A stretch of 64,000 bases of DNA from CAVRIA01 sp963721115 (GCA_963721115.1 CAVRIA010000004.1:744001-808000), one strand, 5' to 3'; shown: positions 17,859 to 27,109, counted from the first letter of the stretch. A program made the numbers and translations. Notes: a model not told the origin generated them from the letters alone.

Positions 17859-19541
17859 ATGACGGAGCAGGGAGCAGTGGCGACCGACGGCGGCGCCGGT
17901 CGCAACCAGCAGGCGGGGCAAGCGCTGCGCGTGCTGGTCGTCGAGGACTCGGTGGACGACACCGAGCTCCTGATGCACGCCTTGCGCCGCGGCGGCTACG
18001 AGCCGGTGGCGCACCGCGTCGAGAACGGTGCCGCCCTGGAAGCGGCCCTCGATGGCGGGCCGTGGGACATCATCGTCGCCGACTACAGCCTGCCGCAGTT
18101 CAGCGCCCCCGAGGCCCTGCGGGCCGTTCAGGCGAAGGGGTTGGACCTGCCTTTCCTCATCGTGTCGGGCACGATCGGCGAGGCGGCCGCCGTCGATGCC
18201 ATGCGCACCGGTGCGCACGACTACATCATGAAGGACAGTCTGGCGCGTCTGGTGCCCGCCATCGAGCGCGAGCTGCGCGAGGCCGAGGGGCGGCGCGAGC
18301 GCCGGTGCGCCGAGGAGGCGCAGCGCGAGGAGGCGGAGGTCTCGGCCGCCCTCGCCCGGGTCGGCAGGGAGCTGATCAGCTTTCTCGGCACACCGTTGCT
18401 CCTCGAGCGCCTGTGCGAGGTGACGGCGTCGGTGCTGCAGTGCGACAGCAGCCACACGCTGATGGCGGATCCGATCGAGGGTGTCTTCGTTCCCATCGCC
18501 GGATACGGCGCCACGCCGGAGGAGGAGGAGATCGCGCGCGTGATGAAGGTGCCGCGCGAGATGATGTCGCGGCTCCTCGATCGGCTCGAAGACGACGACG
18601 TCTCCGAGGTGCACACCGTCCCGGCGGAGGCGCCGTTGACGCCGGCGCAGCGGCAGCGCGTCCAGCTGTGTACCGCGCTGCGCCGCGGGCGCACGATCAT
18701 CGGCATCCAGGTGGCCAGCCGGCGCGAATGCAGCGAGCCGTTCGGGCAGACCGAGCTCCGCATCGCGCGCGGCATCGCCCAGCTCGCGTCGCTGGCTCTG
18801 GAGCACGCGCGCGTGGTGGACGAGTTGGCGCGCGCCAACCGGATCAAGTCCGAGTTCGTCGCCACGATCTCGCACGAGCTGCGCACGCCGCTCAACGTGG
18901 TGATGGGATACACCGACCTGCTGCTCGACGGCGCCTTCGGCCCGATCAACGCGGAGCAGGCGGACACGCTGCAGCGCATCCTGCAGCGGGCGCACGGCCT
19001 GCTCGAGCTGATCAACGCGACGCTGGACCTGAGTCGCATCGAAGCCGGTCGCATCACCGTCGACGGCCAGGACGTTGCGGTGTCGCGCTTGTTGGAGGAG
19101 CTGGCGACGGAGACGCGCGACTGGCCGGTCAAGGAGAACGTGAGCCTGCGCTGGGAGGTGGCTCCCGATCTGCCGGTGGTGTGGACGGACGCGGCCAAGC
19201 TCAACGTCGTGCTCAAGAACCTGATCACCAACGCCCTCAAGTTCACCGATCACGGTCACGTGACCGTGATCGCGCGGGACGCCCGCCCGGGCGTCGAGAT
19301 CGTGGTCACCGACACCGGCGTCGGCATTCCGGACGCCGCCCTGTCGATCGTCTTCGAGCCGTTCCGGCAGGCCGACAGCTCGTCGACCCGGCGCTATGGT
19401 GGCGTCGGTCTCGGCCTCTACATCGTGCGCCGCCTGCTCGACCTGCTGGGTGGGACGATTCAGCTCGACAGCCGGGTCGGCGAGGGCTCCACCTTCCGGG
19501 TGTGGATCCCACTGCGCAGCCCGGAGCCGCCAAAACACTAG
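17859..19541 (+). CDS. hybrid response regulator-GAF-histidine kinase
   Basis: A 560-residue soluble signalling protein. A receiver domain comes first (LVVEDSVDDTELL, phospho-acceptor Asp in IVADYSLPQF, Lys in YIMKDSLARL). A GAF-like sensor follows (about residues 170-310). Last is a complete kinase core: FVATISHELRTPLNVVMGY, LKNLITNALKFTD, VTDTGVGIP, VFEPFRQADSS and GVGLGLYIVRRL. All catalytic boxes are intact, unlike the kinase at 11-12.4 kb. The ATG at 17859 is chosen as the nearest sensible start, although the frame is open to 17781. The upstream DNA is less GC-rich and contains a palindrome AAATGCATTT at 17768. Confidence 0.85.
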   Translation: MTEQGAVATDGGAGRNQQAGQALRVLVVEDSVDDTELLMHALRRGGYEPVAHRVENGAALEAALDGGPWDIIVADYSLPQFSAPEALRAVQAKGLDLPFLIVSGTIGEAAAVDAMRTGAHDYIMKDSLARLVPAIERELREAEGRRERRCAEEAQREEAEVSAALARVGRELISFLGTPLLLERLCEVTASVLQCDSSHTLMADPIEGVFVPIAGYGATPEEEEIARVMKVPREMMSRLLDRLEDDDVSEVHTVPAEAPLTPAQRQRVQLCTALRRGRTIIGIQVASRRECSEPFGQTELRIARGIAQLASLALEHARVVDELARANRIKSEFVATISHELRTPLNVVMGYTDLLLDGAFGPINAEQADTLQRILQRAHGLLELINATLDLSRIEAGRITVDGQDVAVSRLLEELATETRDWPVKENVSLRWEVAPDLPVVWTDAAKLNVVLKNLITNALKFTDHGHVTVIARDARPGVEIVVTDTGVGIPDAALSIVFEPFRQADSSSTRRYGGVGLGLYIVRRLLDLLGGTIQLDSRVGEGSTFRVWIPLRSPEPPKH

Positions 19542-19712
19542 CCTGGAACTCACCCGGGCTGTGCCCGGGTTCGTAGGCAAAGGCTGGGGCTTGGGCTGAG
19601 GCTGGGGATCGACCCCAAAGACCGCGCCAAGCGCGCACCGTCCTCAGCCTGAGCCTGAGCCCGAGCCTCAGCCTGCCCCGGAAGTCCGTGTCTTTTTCAG
19701 CTCGAATGATCC
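19536..19712 (-). repeat. dispersed structured repeat, copy 2 (inverted)
   Basis: Same element as at 12603 but on the opposite strand. It starts within 10 bases of the upstream kinase stop codon. Read on the minus strand it carries GGATCATTCGAGCTG, the CAGGCTGAGG-rich arm, GGGGTCGATCCCC and the CCCGGGC-ACA-GCCCGGG hairpin, ending CAGGCTAGTG. The hairpin bases are conserved even where single-stranded positions differ from the other copies. Confidence 0.85.
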
Positions 19713-19753
19713 AACCCGAATCGACCTGCCTCTTGACGTCGCGGCGTTTAAAT

Positions 19754-19773
19754 TGTACAGACTAGTACGTACA
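19754..19773. promoter_or_regulatory. palindromic candidate operator over the tetR start
   Basis: TGTACAGACTAGTACGTACA is symmetric at 16 of 20 positions around ACTAGT and overlaps the first base of the TetR start codon. The local DNA is AT-richer than the surroundings. Autoregulation by the TetR protein is the natural inference, because such regulators usually bind palindromes at their own promoters. Confidence 0.55.
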
Positions 19774-20462
19774 TGAAGACGCGACGCGGCACCTATCAGA
19801 AAGGCGACGCGAGCCGCGAGAGGATTCTCGAGGCCGCCGCGGAGCTGTTTTCCCACAAGGGCTATGCCGGCGCCGGGGTCGACGAGCTGGCGGCCCGCTC
19901 GGGGATCGCCAAGACGGCGATCTACTACCACTTCGGCAACAAGCAGGGCCTTCTCGCGGCGGTGCTCGAGCGGGCGGCAAACACCTGGATCGAGGGCATT
20001 CAGGCCGCGGCCCGCGCGGCCGCCGACCCGCTCGGTAGGCTCGACAGCGCCTTGGCCGGCATGCGCCAGCTGCTCGAGGAGAAGCCGTGGATCTTCAAGC
20101 TGCTGCAGATCCTCGCCCTCGAGGTGGCCGACGAGCAGCCCGCCGTGCGCGCCACCCTGCGGTCGATCGTCGCGCGCGCCCGCGAGGCGATCGTGGTCGG
20201 TATCCGCGACGCGCTCGGCGTCGAGTTGCCGGGCGCGCCGCTCGTGGCGAGCTTCGTTCTGGCGCTGCTCGACGGGGTGGCGCTCGGCATGCAGCTCGAT
20301 CCCGACATGGTTTCCCTCGACGACGCCTTCGAGGAGATTCGACGCATCACGATGTTCATGGTCGGCTGTCGGCTCGACCCGGCCGTGCTTCGCCTGCTGG
20401 AGGGGGAGGCGAGCCCCCTGGCGGCGAGCCGGGCGCGCCGCGCCGAACTGAAAGGGGACTGA
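19773..20462 (+). CDS. TetR/AcrR family transcriptional regulator
   Basis: A 229-residue repressor with an N-terminal helix-turn-helix (RERILEAAAELFSHKGYAGA, then GIAKTAIYYHFGNKQGLLAA) and a helical ligand-binding half. There is no clear Shine-Dalgarno site, and the palindromic operator sits directly on the start. It is followed 4 bases later by the diiron-oxygenase-like gene, which it probably controls together with itself. Confidence 0.9.
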   Translation: MKTRRGTYQKGDASRERILEAAAELFSHKGYAGAGVDELAARSGIAKTAIYYHFGNKQGLLAAVLERAANTWIEGIQAAARAAADPLGRLDSALAGMRQLLEEKPWIFKLLQILALEVADEQPAVRATLRSIVARAREAIVVGIRDALGVELPGAPLVASFVLALLDGVALGMQLDPDMVSLDDAFEEIRRITMFMVGCRLDPAVLRLLEGEASPLAASRARRAELKGD

Positions 20463-20466
20463 GAAG

Positions 20467-21444
20467 ATGGAAGCATCCCTGCTGTTGAAGGGCGAGCTGC
20501 CGCAGGAAGAGCAGCAGGACGTCGCACGGGAAGAGGCCTACCGGCGCCTTCTGGCGCGCCTCTCCCATCAGTCGGTCGTCAAGCACTACGATGCCTACGC
20601 CGACATCCCGTGGGACGATCCGGCCTTTGCGATCGATCCGGAGGACCCGCGCTTCGCCCTGTCGGAGGACGATCCGCTCGGCGCCACGGCCTGGTACCGG
20701 AGCCAGGCCGAGCCGCTGCGAGCGCGCATCGGGCTGCACATGATCGCCACCTTCGCGCGCATCGGCTACGCCTTCGAGAGCGTGCTCAAGCGCGGCCTGC
20801 TCGAGTTCGCCGCTCGGCTGCCGGTCGGTGCGCCGGAGTTCCGCTACGCCTACCACGAGGTCATCGAGGAGGCGCAGCACAGCCTGTTCTTCCACGAGTT
20901 CGTCTGCCGCAGCGGTCTGGACGTGCGCCCGCCCCGCATCCTCGGGCTGACGCAGCATCAGGTGATCCGCATGGGCCGCACCTTCCCGGAGCTGTTCTTC
21001 ATGTTCGTGCTGAGCGGCGAGGACCCGATCGACTACGTGCAGAGGCGCACCCTGCAGAGCGGCCGCGAGCTGCATCCGCTGGTCGAGCGCATCAGCCGCA
21101 TCCACATCACGGAGGAGGCGCGCCACATGTCGTTCGCGCGCCACTACCTGCGCCGCACCGTGCCGCGCCTGCGCGGCGTGAAGCGCTTCGTCATGCGCGT
21201 GCGCACGCCGTTGGTGTTCAAGGTCGCCTCCCACATGATGATGCGCCCCTCCGGGCACGTCGTCCGCACCTACGGAATCCCGAAGGAGACCCTGCGCGAG
21301 GCCTACGGCAGCCCGCTCTACCGCGAGCGTCGGCTGGCGGCGTTGCGCAAGCCGCGCGAGCTGTGCTGGGAGCTCGGGGTGCTCGACGACGCGTGGAGCG
21401 GTTACTGGAAGAGGCTCGGGCTTTACGCCCCGCAGGGCTCCTGA
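20467..21444 (+). CDS. AurF-like diiron oxygenase family protein
   Basis: A 325-residue helical protein with the paired carboxylate/histidine signature of AurF-type non-haem diiron N-oxygenases. EExxH is at about residues 134-138 (EVIEEAQHSLFFHEF), a second EEARH at 216-220 (HITEEARHMSFARHYL), and an extra Glu near 104. AurF members oxidise aryl amines, and related proteins act on other substrates or lipids. The immediate TetR neighbour suggests induction by a small molecule or acyl compound. The true substrate is not evident. Confidence 0.82.
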   Translation: MEASLLLKGELPQEEQQDVAREEAYRRLLARLSHQSVVKHYDAYADIPWDDPAFAIDPEDPRFALSEDDPLGATAWYRSQAEPLRARIGLHMIATFARIGYAFESVLKRGLLEFAARLPVGAPEFRYAYHEVIEEAQHSLFFHEFVCRSGLDVRPPRILGLTQHQVIRMGRTFPELFFMFVLSGEDPIDYVQRRTLQSGRELHPLVERISRIHITEEARHMSFARHYLRRTVPRLRGVKRFVMRVRTPLVFKVASHMMMRPSGHVVRTYGIPKETLREAYGSPLYRERRLAALRKPRELCWELGVLDDAWSGYWKRLGLYAPQGS

Positions 21445-21450
21445 GCGGCG

Positions 21451-23979
21451 TCAGGTCGGCCGGAAGAAGGCCGCCATCTCGGCGAAGACCCGGCGCGACG
21501 GGCCGACGATCCGCCGCGCCGGCGGCAGCGAGGCGAAGAACGATCGGCCGTAGGCCTTGCGGGCGATGCGGCTGTCGAGGATGAGCACGCAGCCGCGGTC
21601 GTCGCGGCTGCGGATCAGGCGTCCGAAACCCTGCTTGAGCTTGATGATGGCCTGCGGCAGGGCGTGGTCGATGAAGGGGTTGCCGCCGCGCGCCTGGATC
21701 GCCTCGACGCGCGCCTGCTCGATGGGCTCGGTCGGGACCTTGAAGGGAAGGCGCGCGATGATGACGCAGCGCAGGGCGTCGCCCTTGACGTCGACGCCCT
21801 CCCAGAAGCTGTCGGTGGCGAGCAGGACGGCGCGCGGGTTGTGCACGAAGCGGGTGAGCAGCAGGTGACGGCTGGTCTCGCCCTGGCGCAGCAGGGTGAG
21901 GCCGAGCGACCGCGCCTCGCCCTCGAGGGCGCCGAAGGCCCGGTTGAGGGCGCCGTAGGCGGTGAAGAGGACGAAGGTGCCGCCGCCGGTGATGCGCAGC
22001 GCCTGGCGGACGGCACCGTGCAGGGCCGGCTCGTAGTCGCGCCCCTGCGGGTCGGGCAGGTCGGACGGCACCAGCAGGAGCGCCTGGCGGGGGAAGTCGA
22101 AGGGCGATTCCACCCGCAGCGTCTGGGCGCGTTCGCGCGGCTCCAGCGCGGCGATACCGAGCCGCTCGTGCAGGTAGTCGAAGCGCCGGTCGACGGCCAG
22201 CGTCGCCGAGGTCAGCACCGCCGTGTCGAATCGTTCGAACAGAGCGCGGCGCAGCAGCGGCGCGACCTCGATCGGCGCGGTGTGAAAGGAGAGAGAAGGG
22301 CCGGGGCGCCCCCGGCGGCGCAGCTCGAGCCAGGCGCAGTGGGCGTCGTCGCCGGCGAGGAACGCGTTGATTGCGGCGGAGAAGCCGACCAGGCGCCCCT
22401 GCAGCGCGCCGAGCTCGGTGGAGAGGTAGCGGATCTGCGGGCCGACCGCTTCGGAGAGGCGCTCGATGCGGTCCAACACGGCGGAGAAGTCGGCGGCGTA
22501 GGCGCCGACGGCCTCGGCGAGGCCGGCGAGCCGGTCCCTCGTCTCGCTCCAGAAGGCGGTGGCGCGCACCGCCGGGGTGATGCGCAGCTTCTCTTCGGCG
22601 GCCTCGCCGCGCGGGCGATCGGGCAGGTCGAGGTACGCCGTCATCACCTGCGCGAAGCACTCCTCGGCGTCGGCCGACAGGCTGGCCCGGCGCTCGGAGA
22701 GGGAGCCCTCGAGCCAGCGGATCGCGCCCTGCGCGGCGGCGATGTCGTCGCCGCGGTCGAGCGACTCGAGCGCCAGCTGCAGGGCGGGGAGCACCCCCTT
22801 GGCCTGATTGCGGCGGCTCTGCAGGCGGCCGAGGACGCGCTCGAGCATGGCAAGGCCGACGCGGGTGCCGAAGTAGGCGGTGGCGACGTCCTCGAGGTGG
22901 TGCGCCTCGTCGATCACCACCCGCCCGCTCGGCGGCAGGACGGCGTTCTGCGTGTAGTTGGCGAGCTCCTCGCGCAGGGCGAGGTCGGCCATGAGCAGGT
23001 GGTGGTTGACCACCAGGACGTCGGCACTCGCCGCCGCTCGCCGCGCCGTGTAGAAGAAGCACTCCGAGTAGTAGGGGCAGCGGGCGCGCAGGCAGTTGTC
23101 GTTCTCCGACACCACCTGCTCCCAGACCTCCGGGCGCGGGCGCTGCGGCAGGTCGGCCAGGCTGCCGTCGCTGGTCTTCTTGGCCCACTCGAGGACGTGC
23201 CGCAGCTCCGCCGCCAGCTCGTCCTCGAACAGCGCCGTCTGCGCCTGCACCTGCGCCGCCTTGCGCTTGCAGAGGTAGTTGCCGCGCCCCTTGACGAGGG
23301 CGGTCGTGCACTCGAGGCCGCCCCGCTCGACGAGGAAGGGGAGGTCCTTGCGCACCAGCTGCTCCTGCAGGTTGATGGTGTGCGTCGAGACGACCACCCG
23401 CTTGCGGTTGGCCTTCGCCCACAGGATCGAGGGCACCAGATAGGCGAGCGACTTGCCGGTGCCGGTGCCCGCCTCGACGGTCAGCACGTGGCGCCGGTTG
23501 AAGGCGCCGGTGACCGCGTCGAGCATCTCGAGCTGCTGGAGCCGGTGCTCGTAGCCGGGCAGCGCGGCGGCGACGGGCCCCTGCGGTCCGAGGGCCTGCA
23601 GGGCCTGCTCGCGATCGATCGCCTGCTCGCCGCTATCGACCAGAGGCTCGACGACGACGTAGACGCGCTCGACGGGGTTGTCGACGATGTACGAGCCGAC
23701 GCCCTCGTTGCCGAGCGCCGAGGCGACCTGGATGTCGGCGTCAGAAGGGTGCAGCGGCCCGCCGGGATGGTTGTGAATGACCACCTCGCCGGGGCGCGGC
23801 ACCTGCAGGATCGCCGGCGCGGCGTGGCGGTTGCCGCGCGCCAGGACGCGGACGTCGTCCACCAGGCCGCCGTCGTCGACGCCGCCGAGCAGGAACACCT
23901 CGTTGCCGCCCGCGTCGGCGATCGCCTCGCGCGCCGCCTGCGCCGCGCGCTCGCTGAAGCGCTCCGCGACCTCCGGCAT
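21451..23979 (-). CDS. JAB/MPN domain fused to DinG-type (XPD-like) DNA helicase
   Basis: An 842-residue protein. Residues 1-110 form a JAB/MPN-like domain with a full metal pattern: Glu27, then HNHPGG (His69, His71) and Ser79/Asp82 in HPSDAD. Next is a superfamily 2 helicase: Walker A VEAGTGTGKSLAYL, and an iron-sulfur segment with Cys in GNYLCKRK and in NCLRARCPYYSEC. The DEAH box is VVIDEAHHLED, and the C-terminal motifs include TSATLAVD, FWEGVDVKG and QGFGRLIRS. DinG unwinds DNA at damaged or structured sites. The JAB domain could remove ubiquitin-like tags or act as a metal hydrolase. The start at 23979 is chosen to begin directly before the JAB domain. Confidence 0.88.
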   Translation of the reverse strand: MPEVAERFSERAAQAAREAIADAGGNEVFLLGGVDDGGLVDDVRVLARGNRHAAPAILQVPRPGEVVIHNHPGGPLHPSDADIQVASALGNEGVGSYIVDNPVERVYVVVEPLVDSGEQAIDREQALQALGPQGPVAAALPGYEHRLQQLEMLDAVTGAFNRRHVLTVEAGTGTGKSLAYLVPSILWAKANRKRVVVSTHTINLQEQLVRKDLPFLVERGGLECTTALVKGRGNYLCKRKAAQVQAQTALFEDELAAELRHVLEWAKKTSDGSLADLPQRPRPEVWEQVVSENDNCLRARCPYYSECFFYTARRAAASADVLVVNHHLLMADLALREELANYTQNAVLPPSGRVVIDEAHHLEDVATAYFGTRVGLAMLERVLGRLQSRRNQAKGVLPALQLALESLDRGDDIAAAQGAIRWLEGSLSERRASLSADAEECFAQVMTAYLDLPDRPRGEAAEEKLRITPAVRATAFWSETRDRLAGLAEAVGAYAADFSAVLDRIERLSEAVGPQIRYLSTELGALQGRLVGFSAAINAFLAGDDAHCAWLELRRRGRPGPSLSFHTAPIEVAPLLRRALFERFDTAVLTSATLAVDRRFDYLHERLGIAALEPRERAQTLRVESPFDFPRQALLLVPSDLPDPQGRDYEPALHGAVRQALRITGGGTFVLFTAYGALNRAFGALEGEARSLGLTLLRQGETSRHLLLTRFVHNPRAVLLATDSFWEGVDVKGDALRCVIIARLPFKVPTEPIEQARVEAIQARGGNPFIDHALPQAIIKLKQGFGRLIRSRDDRGCVLILDSRIARKAYGRSFFASLPPARRIVGPSRRVFAEMAAFFRPT

Positions 23980-24043
23980 CGCGCCGCACGCTAGCAGATC
24001 GCCGCTCGCCCCTGAACCAGGTCGCAACAAGAGGCAGGCGTCG

Positions 24044-24060
24044 CGTTCACGGAGTGAACG
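24044..24060. other. small hairpin between helicase gene and accessory patch
   Basis: CGTTCAC-GGA-GTGAACG forms a perfect 7-bp hairpin. The rest of 23980-24277 shows no gene. The base composition becomes less GC-rich here, marking the start of an accessory patch. Confidence 0.3.
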
Positions 24061-24277
24061 TCTGGGCGCGATCCAAGCTGCGGTACTGGACCCCTTCCGT
24101 TCCTAGCCAACCTCAGCGAGGGGAGCTGTCTGCCAACCCCCAGAACTCGTTCCCTGCTGCAACCCTGATCCGGCGCTAACGGGAAAAGGCGTCGAGGACG
24201 AAAGAGTTTTCAGAAACCGGCTGGGTGAGCGCAAAAGTGCTAGACAGGCCGATTGGGACAAGCTATAGGACTGGCCC

Positions 24278-24622
24278 ATGACAGGCGCCCAAATCGCGCG
24301 ACTTGAGCGCACCCGCCAGCGACTACTCGACGAACTGCGCCAACTCCCCGACCTGATGCGCGGCAAGGTGTACGAACGCGGGCGCAAGTGCGGGCGCGCC
24401 TCGTGCACCTGTGCCAGCGGTGGACCGCGTCACCCCGGCTTGCAGCTGACGGTGAATCTAGGGGGCCGCACTCGGACCCGCTACGTGCGCCAGGGTGAAC
24501 GCGCCACGGTCGAGGCGAAGGTGGCCGCCTACCGGCGACTGTGGGATCTGGTGGAGGAGCTGACCGAGGTGAATCTGGCGTTGCTCAATGCGCTGCCGTT
24601 GGAGATCGAGGAGCAGAAATGA
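24278..24622 (+). CDS. DUF6788-like small protein
   Basis: A 114-residue protein with a charged helical start (LERTRQRLLDELRQLPDL), a compact Cys-rich centre (KCGRASCTCASGG) and the pattern GGRTRTRYVRQGE, ending in a helix. This matches my memory of the uncharacterised DUF6788 family, which often sits near mobile or accessory genes. The function is unknown, and the cysteines suggest a metal site. It opens a patch of toxin-antitoxin remnants. Confidence 0.6.
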   Translation: MTGAQIARLERTRQRLLDELRQLPDLMRGKVYERGRKCGRASCTCASGGPRHPGLQLTVNLGGRTRTRYVRQGERATVEAKVAAYRRLWDLVEELTEVNLALLNALPLEIEEQK

Positions 24623-24828
24623 GACAGGAGTTGTTGCCGTAGGGGTGTGTCGGGGGTCGGACCTCGACAAGGCGCTGAAATCGTTCGACTTCGGCTGCTC
24701 TGGAGGCTTGCCTGCCGAGCTTAGCGCGCGTTTTCGGGGGCGAAATGTGAAGCGTAAGCCGGAGGAGCCTCACGTTCCACACAAGCACCATCGAACGCCT
24801 CGACGCGACGGTCGCGAGCGCGCCCGCG

Positions 24829-24956
24829 CAACAGGCGGTTACGATTCCGCGCGATGTCGAGCTTTCGGTGAGAAGGTGGTCATGTACAAGGAAGGGGATC
24901 GTCTCATCCTGGAGCCGCACGCAGGGGTAAACGGCGTCCCGGGGCGTTCAGCCTGA
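24829..24956 (+). pseudogene. VapB/AbrB-type antitoxin remnant, frame disrupted
   Basis: One frame gives QQAVTIPRDVEL and a second continues GEKVVMYKEGDRLILEPHAG. Together they match the C-terminal two thirds of a VapB swapped-hairpin antitoxin (…AVTIPREFELPGDEV…DRLILEP). The join lies at CTTTCGGTGAG, where one base seems lost. No good start codon or N-terminus is present. It converges on, and overlaps by 9 bases, a truncated PIN toxin on the other strand, so the two are not a natural pair. Confidence 0.6.
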
Positions 24957-25349
24957 GAGCGGATTGATCCAGCGTACCCCTTCGAAACGGCCGAAGTCAT
25001 GATCGTTGGAGTAGACTTCGCCGTTGTGTTCGACGGCGTGCGCGGCAATCTGGACATCCGTGGTCAGGTTCCCGCCCGCGCCGAGAGCGCCGAGCAAGCG
25101 GAACGCGATGTCGAGGTGGCGGGTCCCCGCCGCCAGAAAGACTACGTGGGGTCGGGCAAGCCACGCTCGAGCCCGGTCGATCGCCGCCTCGACGGGAAGC
25201 GGGTCCGTGAACACACGCCGGTTCGTGGCGATGCGCAGGAAGCCGAACAAACAAGCGGGAGCAATCCCGATCGGCCGGCTCCCGTTCAGCGCGTCTTCCC
25301 AGAAACGCCGGGCTCGCTGGTCCCCTCTCTCAGCCGAAAGAGCAGGAAC
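24948..25349 (-). pseudogene. VapC PIN-domain toxin, N-terminus missing
   Basis: The open frame of 133 codons reads RGDQRARRFWEDALNG, LFGFLRIATNRRVFTDPLPV, LAAGTRHLDIAFRLLGALG, TDVQIAAHAVEHNGEVYSND and HDFGRFEGVRWINPL. This is a PIN ribonuclease lacking its first 20 or so residues, including the first catalytic Asp. It begins inside the end of the membrane protein gene, with a stop codon at 25350-25352. The toxin was probably cut when that gene arrived. It is likely inactive. Confidence 0.75.
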
Positions 25350-27109
25350 TCACCATCGGCGGCAACGAGCTCGAGATCGGCCCTCCCTCCCTCCTTCGCC
25401 AGGCTCAGCCATGGCTTCTGCTCGGCGGGCGGAGAAAGCGCGACGACGGGATTCGCACCGATACGAACCAGGATGTAGCTCAGCCCGGTCAGCTCTTGCA
25501 GCGCACGCACCGCTCGGGGCTCCGGCAATCGCGCGGCGATCTCCATTCGCCGAGGAAACCTCGCCGGCCAATAGGAGCTGTAGCCGTTGAGAAGTGGCTG
25601 CCAGTGGAAGATGGAGTGGTACATGGCGAGCGCGTGTACGGCTGGGAACGTCGGGTACGAAGCGAAAACCGGCACCTCGACGACGGGGCCATCCGCCGAG
25701 CGCAACGCCTTCAGGACAGACGAGTCGGAACGCGGCAGCTCACGCAGACGATATGGGGGCAGCGGACCGCCGTATGCCCTCGGCTGCCCCAGGGCGAGCG
25801 CGTACTGTGCATACATCGCGCCACTCATCAACGCGGCCAGCGCCGCGCTGGCGAAGCGCTTGCGCACGTCGCGCCGATCGCGAAGACCCATTCGCTGCAA
25901 CAACTCCGCAAAAGCGAGACCGGCAAGGAGTGCCAGTCCGAAGAGCGCCGGAACTCGCACCCGCGCCGAATCGCGCATGAAGTCGAGAACGGGATACCAC
26001 TTTCCGAGCGCGCGAACCGGCGAAGTATAGACCTCGCCCCACCACTCGAACTTGGGCGGAAGCGAGATGACGAGCCCCATCGCGAGCCAGAACGCCGCGT
26101 GACGCCAGGCGGATCTCTCTTCGCCAACAACTTGCTCTCCGCGGACCAGAACGGACGCGGCTCCGCATAAAATGAGGAGAAGGACTGCGCTCGGAACGCC
26201 GAGCGGAGACCGTTCCGACAGCAGCGACGAGAGCAAGTTCGCGACTGCATTCGCTCTCTGCCGCCGCGGTGCCCCATCGTTGAGACCCTTCGGCGCCGGA
26301 GGCGACGCCTCGTGTGAAACGACCCAATTGGTCTGCTGATGGATCGCCGGATTCGTTCGGAGGGCGGCGAGGAGACCCGCGTAACTCGCGGCAACCAGAG
26401 CCGCGGCAATGGCGACGACCGCGAGCAGGCGCTCGCCGCGGCGCCGCGCGGTTCGTTGAACCCCGAAACGTACAGCGAGAACTGTAAGAGGAAGCAGCAC
26501 GGCCGGCGTCATGTAGACGACATCGGTCGTACACTGGAGAAAAGCGAACGCGACGAGTGCAACAGCCGACCAGCGTCCGAGCACGGGCTTCGCGGCAAGG
26601 AAGATGACCAGGGGGAAATAGAAGAGGACGCAGAGGTGCGGAACGCCCGACACGAAGGTACGCAGCAACCAACGATTGGCGAGAAGGGTGAAAGCCGCGA
26701 CGAGACCGGCCGCATGGGAACGCGTCCAGGTCCACACCACGAGATGCAGGGTCGCGGCCGCGAGCGCAATGGAAAGCAGGAAGAGAAGGTTCAGAGCCAG
26801 CGCAGGATTCTCCGTCAGGAGAAACGCCGGTGCGAACAAGGGTAGGGCGCCGCGTCCCAGGGGGCCGTAGAAAAGCGCCTTCGGCGTGGGGTAATAGATG
26901 TTGGCGTCGGCGAGGGAGGCGCCGCGAGTGACCAATGCGTGACTCTGCCAGGAGAGCACCCACGCCGAATAGAGGGCGTCGAAACGCGCCCCCGGGGAAG
27001 TGTCCGGAACCCGCGTGGCCACGTGAGCGATCAACGGCCACGTGAGCAAACAGGCGAGCATCCCGTGGAGCAGTATGACGCCAACGGCTCGTCGAATCTC
27101 GCGAATCAT
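25286..27109 (-). CDS. large polytopic membrane protein, possibly glycosyltransferase-like
   Basis: A 607-residue protein with about ten to twelve membrane helices over residues 1-440 (for example HGMLACLLTWPLIAHVA, ALNLLFLLSIALAAATLHLV and VALVAFAFLQCTTDVVY) and a soluble C-terminal part of about 150 residues. An early periplasmic loop, PDTSPGARFDALYSAWVLSW, has the acidic first-loop style of GT-C mannosyl- or arabinosyl-type transferases. No exact family was recognised. Its base and codon use are less GC-rich than its neighbours, and it lies between toxin-antitoxin fragments, which suggests transfer. Confidence 0.7.
   Translation of the reverse strand: MIREIRRAVGVILLHGMLACLLTWPLIAHVATRVPDTSPGARFDALYSAWVLSWQSHALVTRGASLADANIYYPTPKALFYGPLGRGALPLFAPAFLLTENPALALNLLFLLSIALAAATLHLVVWTWTRSHAAGLVAAFTLLANRWLLRTFVSGVPHLCVLFYFPLVIFLAAKPVLGRWSAVALVAFAFLQCTTDVVYMTPAVLLPLTVLAVRFGVQRTARRRGERLLAVVAIAAALVAASYAGLLAALRTNPAIHQQTNWVVSHEASPPAPKGLNDGAPRRQRANAVANLLSSLLSERSPLGVPSAVLLLILCGAASVLVRGEQVVGEERSAWRHAAFWLAMGLVISLPPKFEWWGEVYTSPVRALGKWYPVLDFMRDSARVRVPALFGLALLAGLAFAELLQRMGLRDRRDVRKRFASAALAALMSGAMYAQYALALGQPRAYGGPLPPYRLRELPRSDSSVLKALRSADGPVVEVPVFASYPTFPAVHALAMYHSIFHWQPLLNGYSSYWPARFPRRMEIAARLPEPRAVRALQELTGLSYILVRIGANPVVALSPPAEQKPWLSLAKEGGRADLELVAADGEFLLFRLREGTSEPGVSGKTR

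Noticed and set aside
21664..23994. Long plus-strand frame opposite the helicase
   Set aside because: Antisense shadow of the helicase with no recognisable domain.
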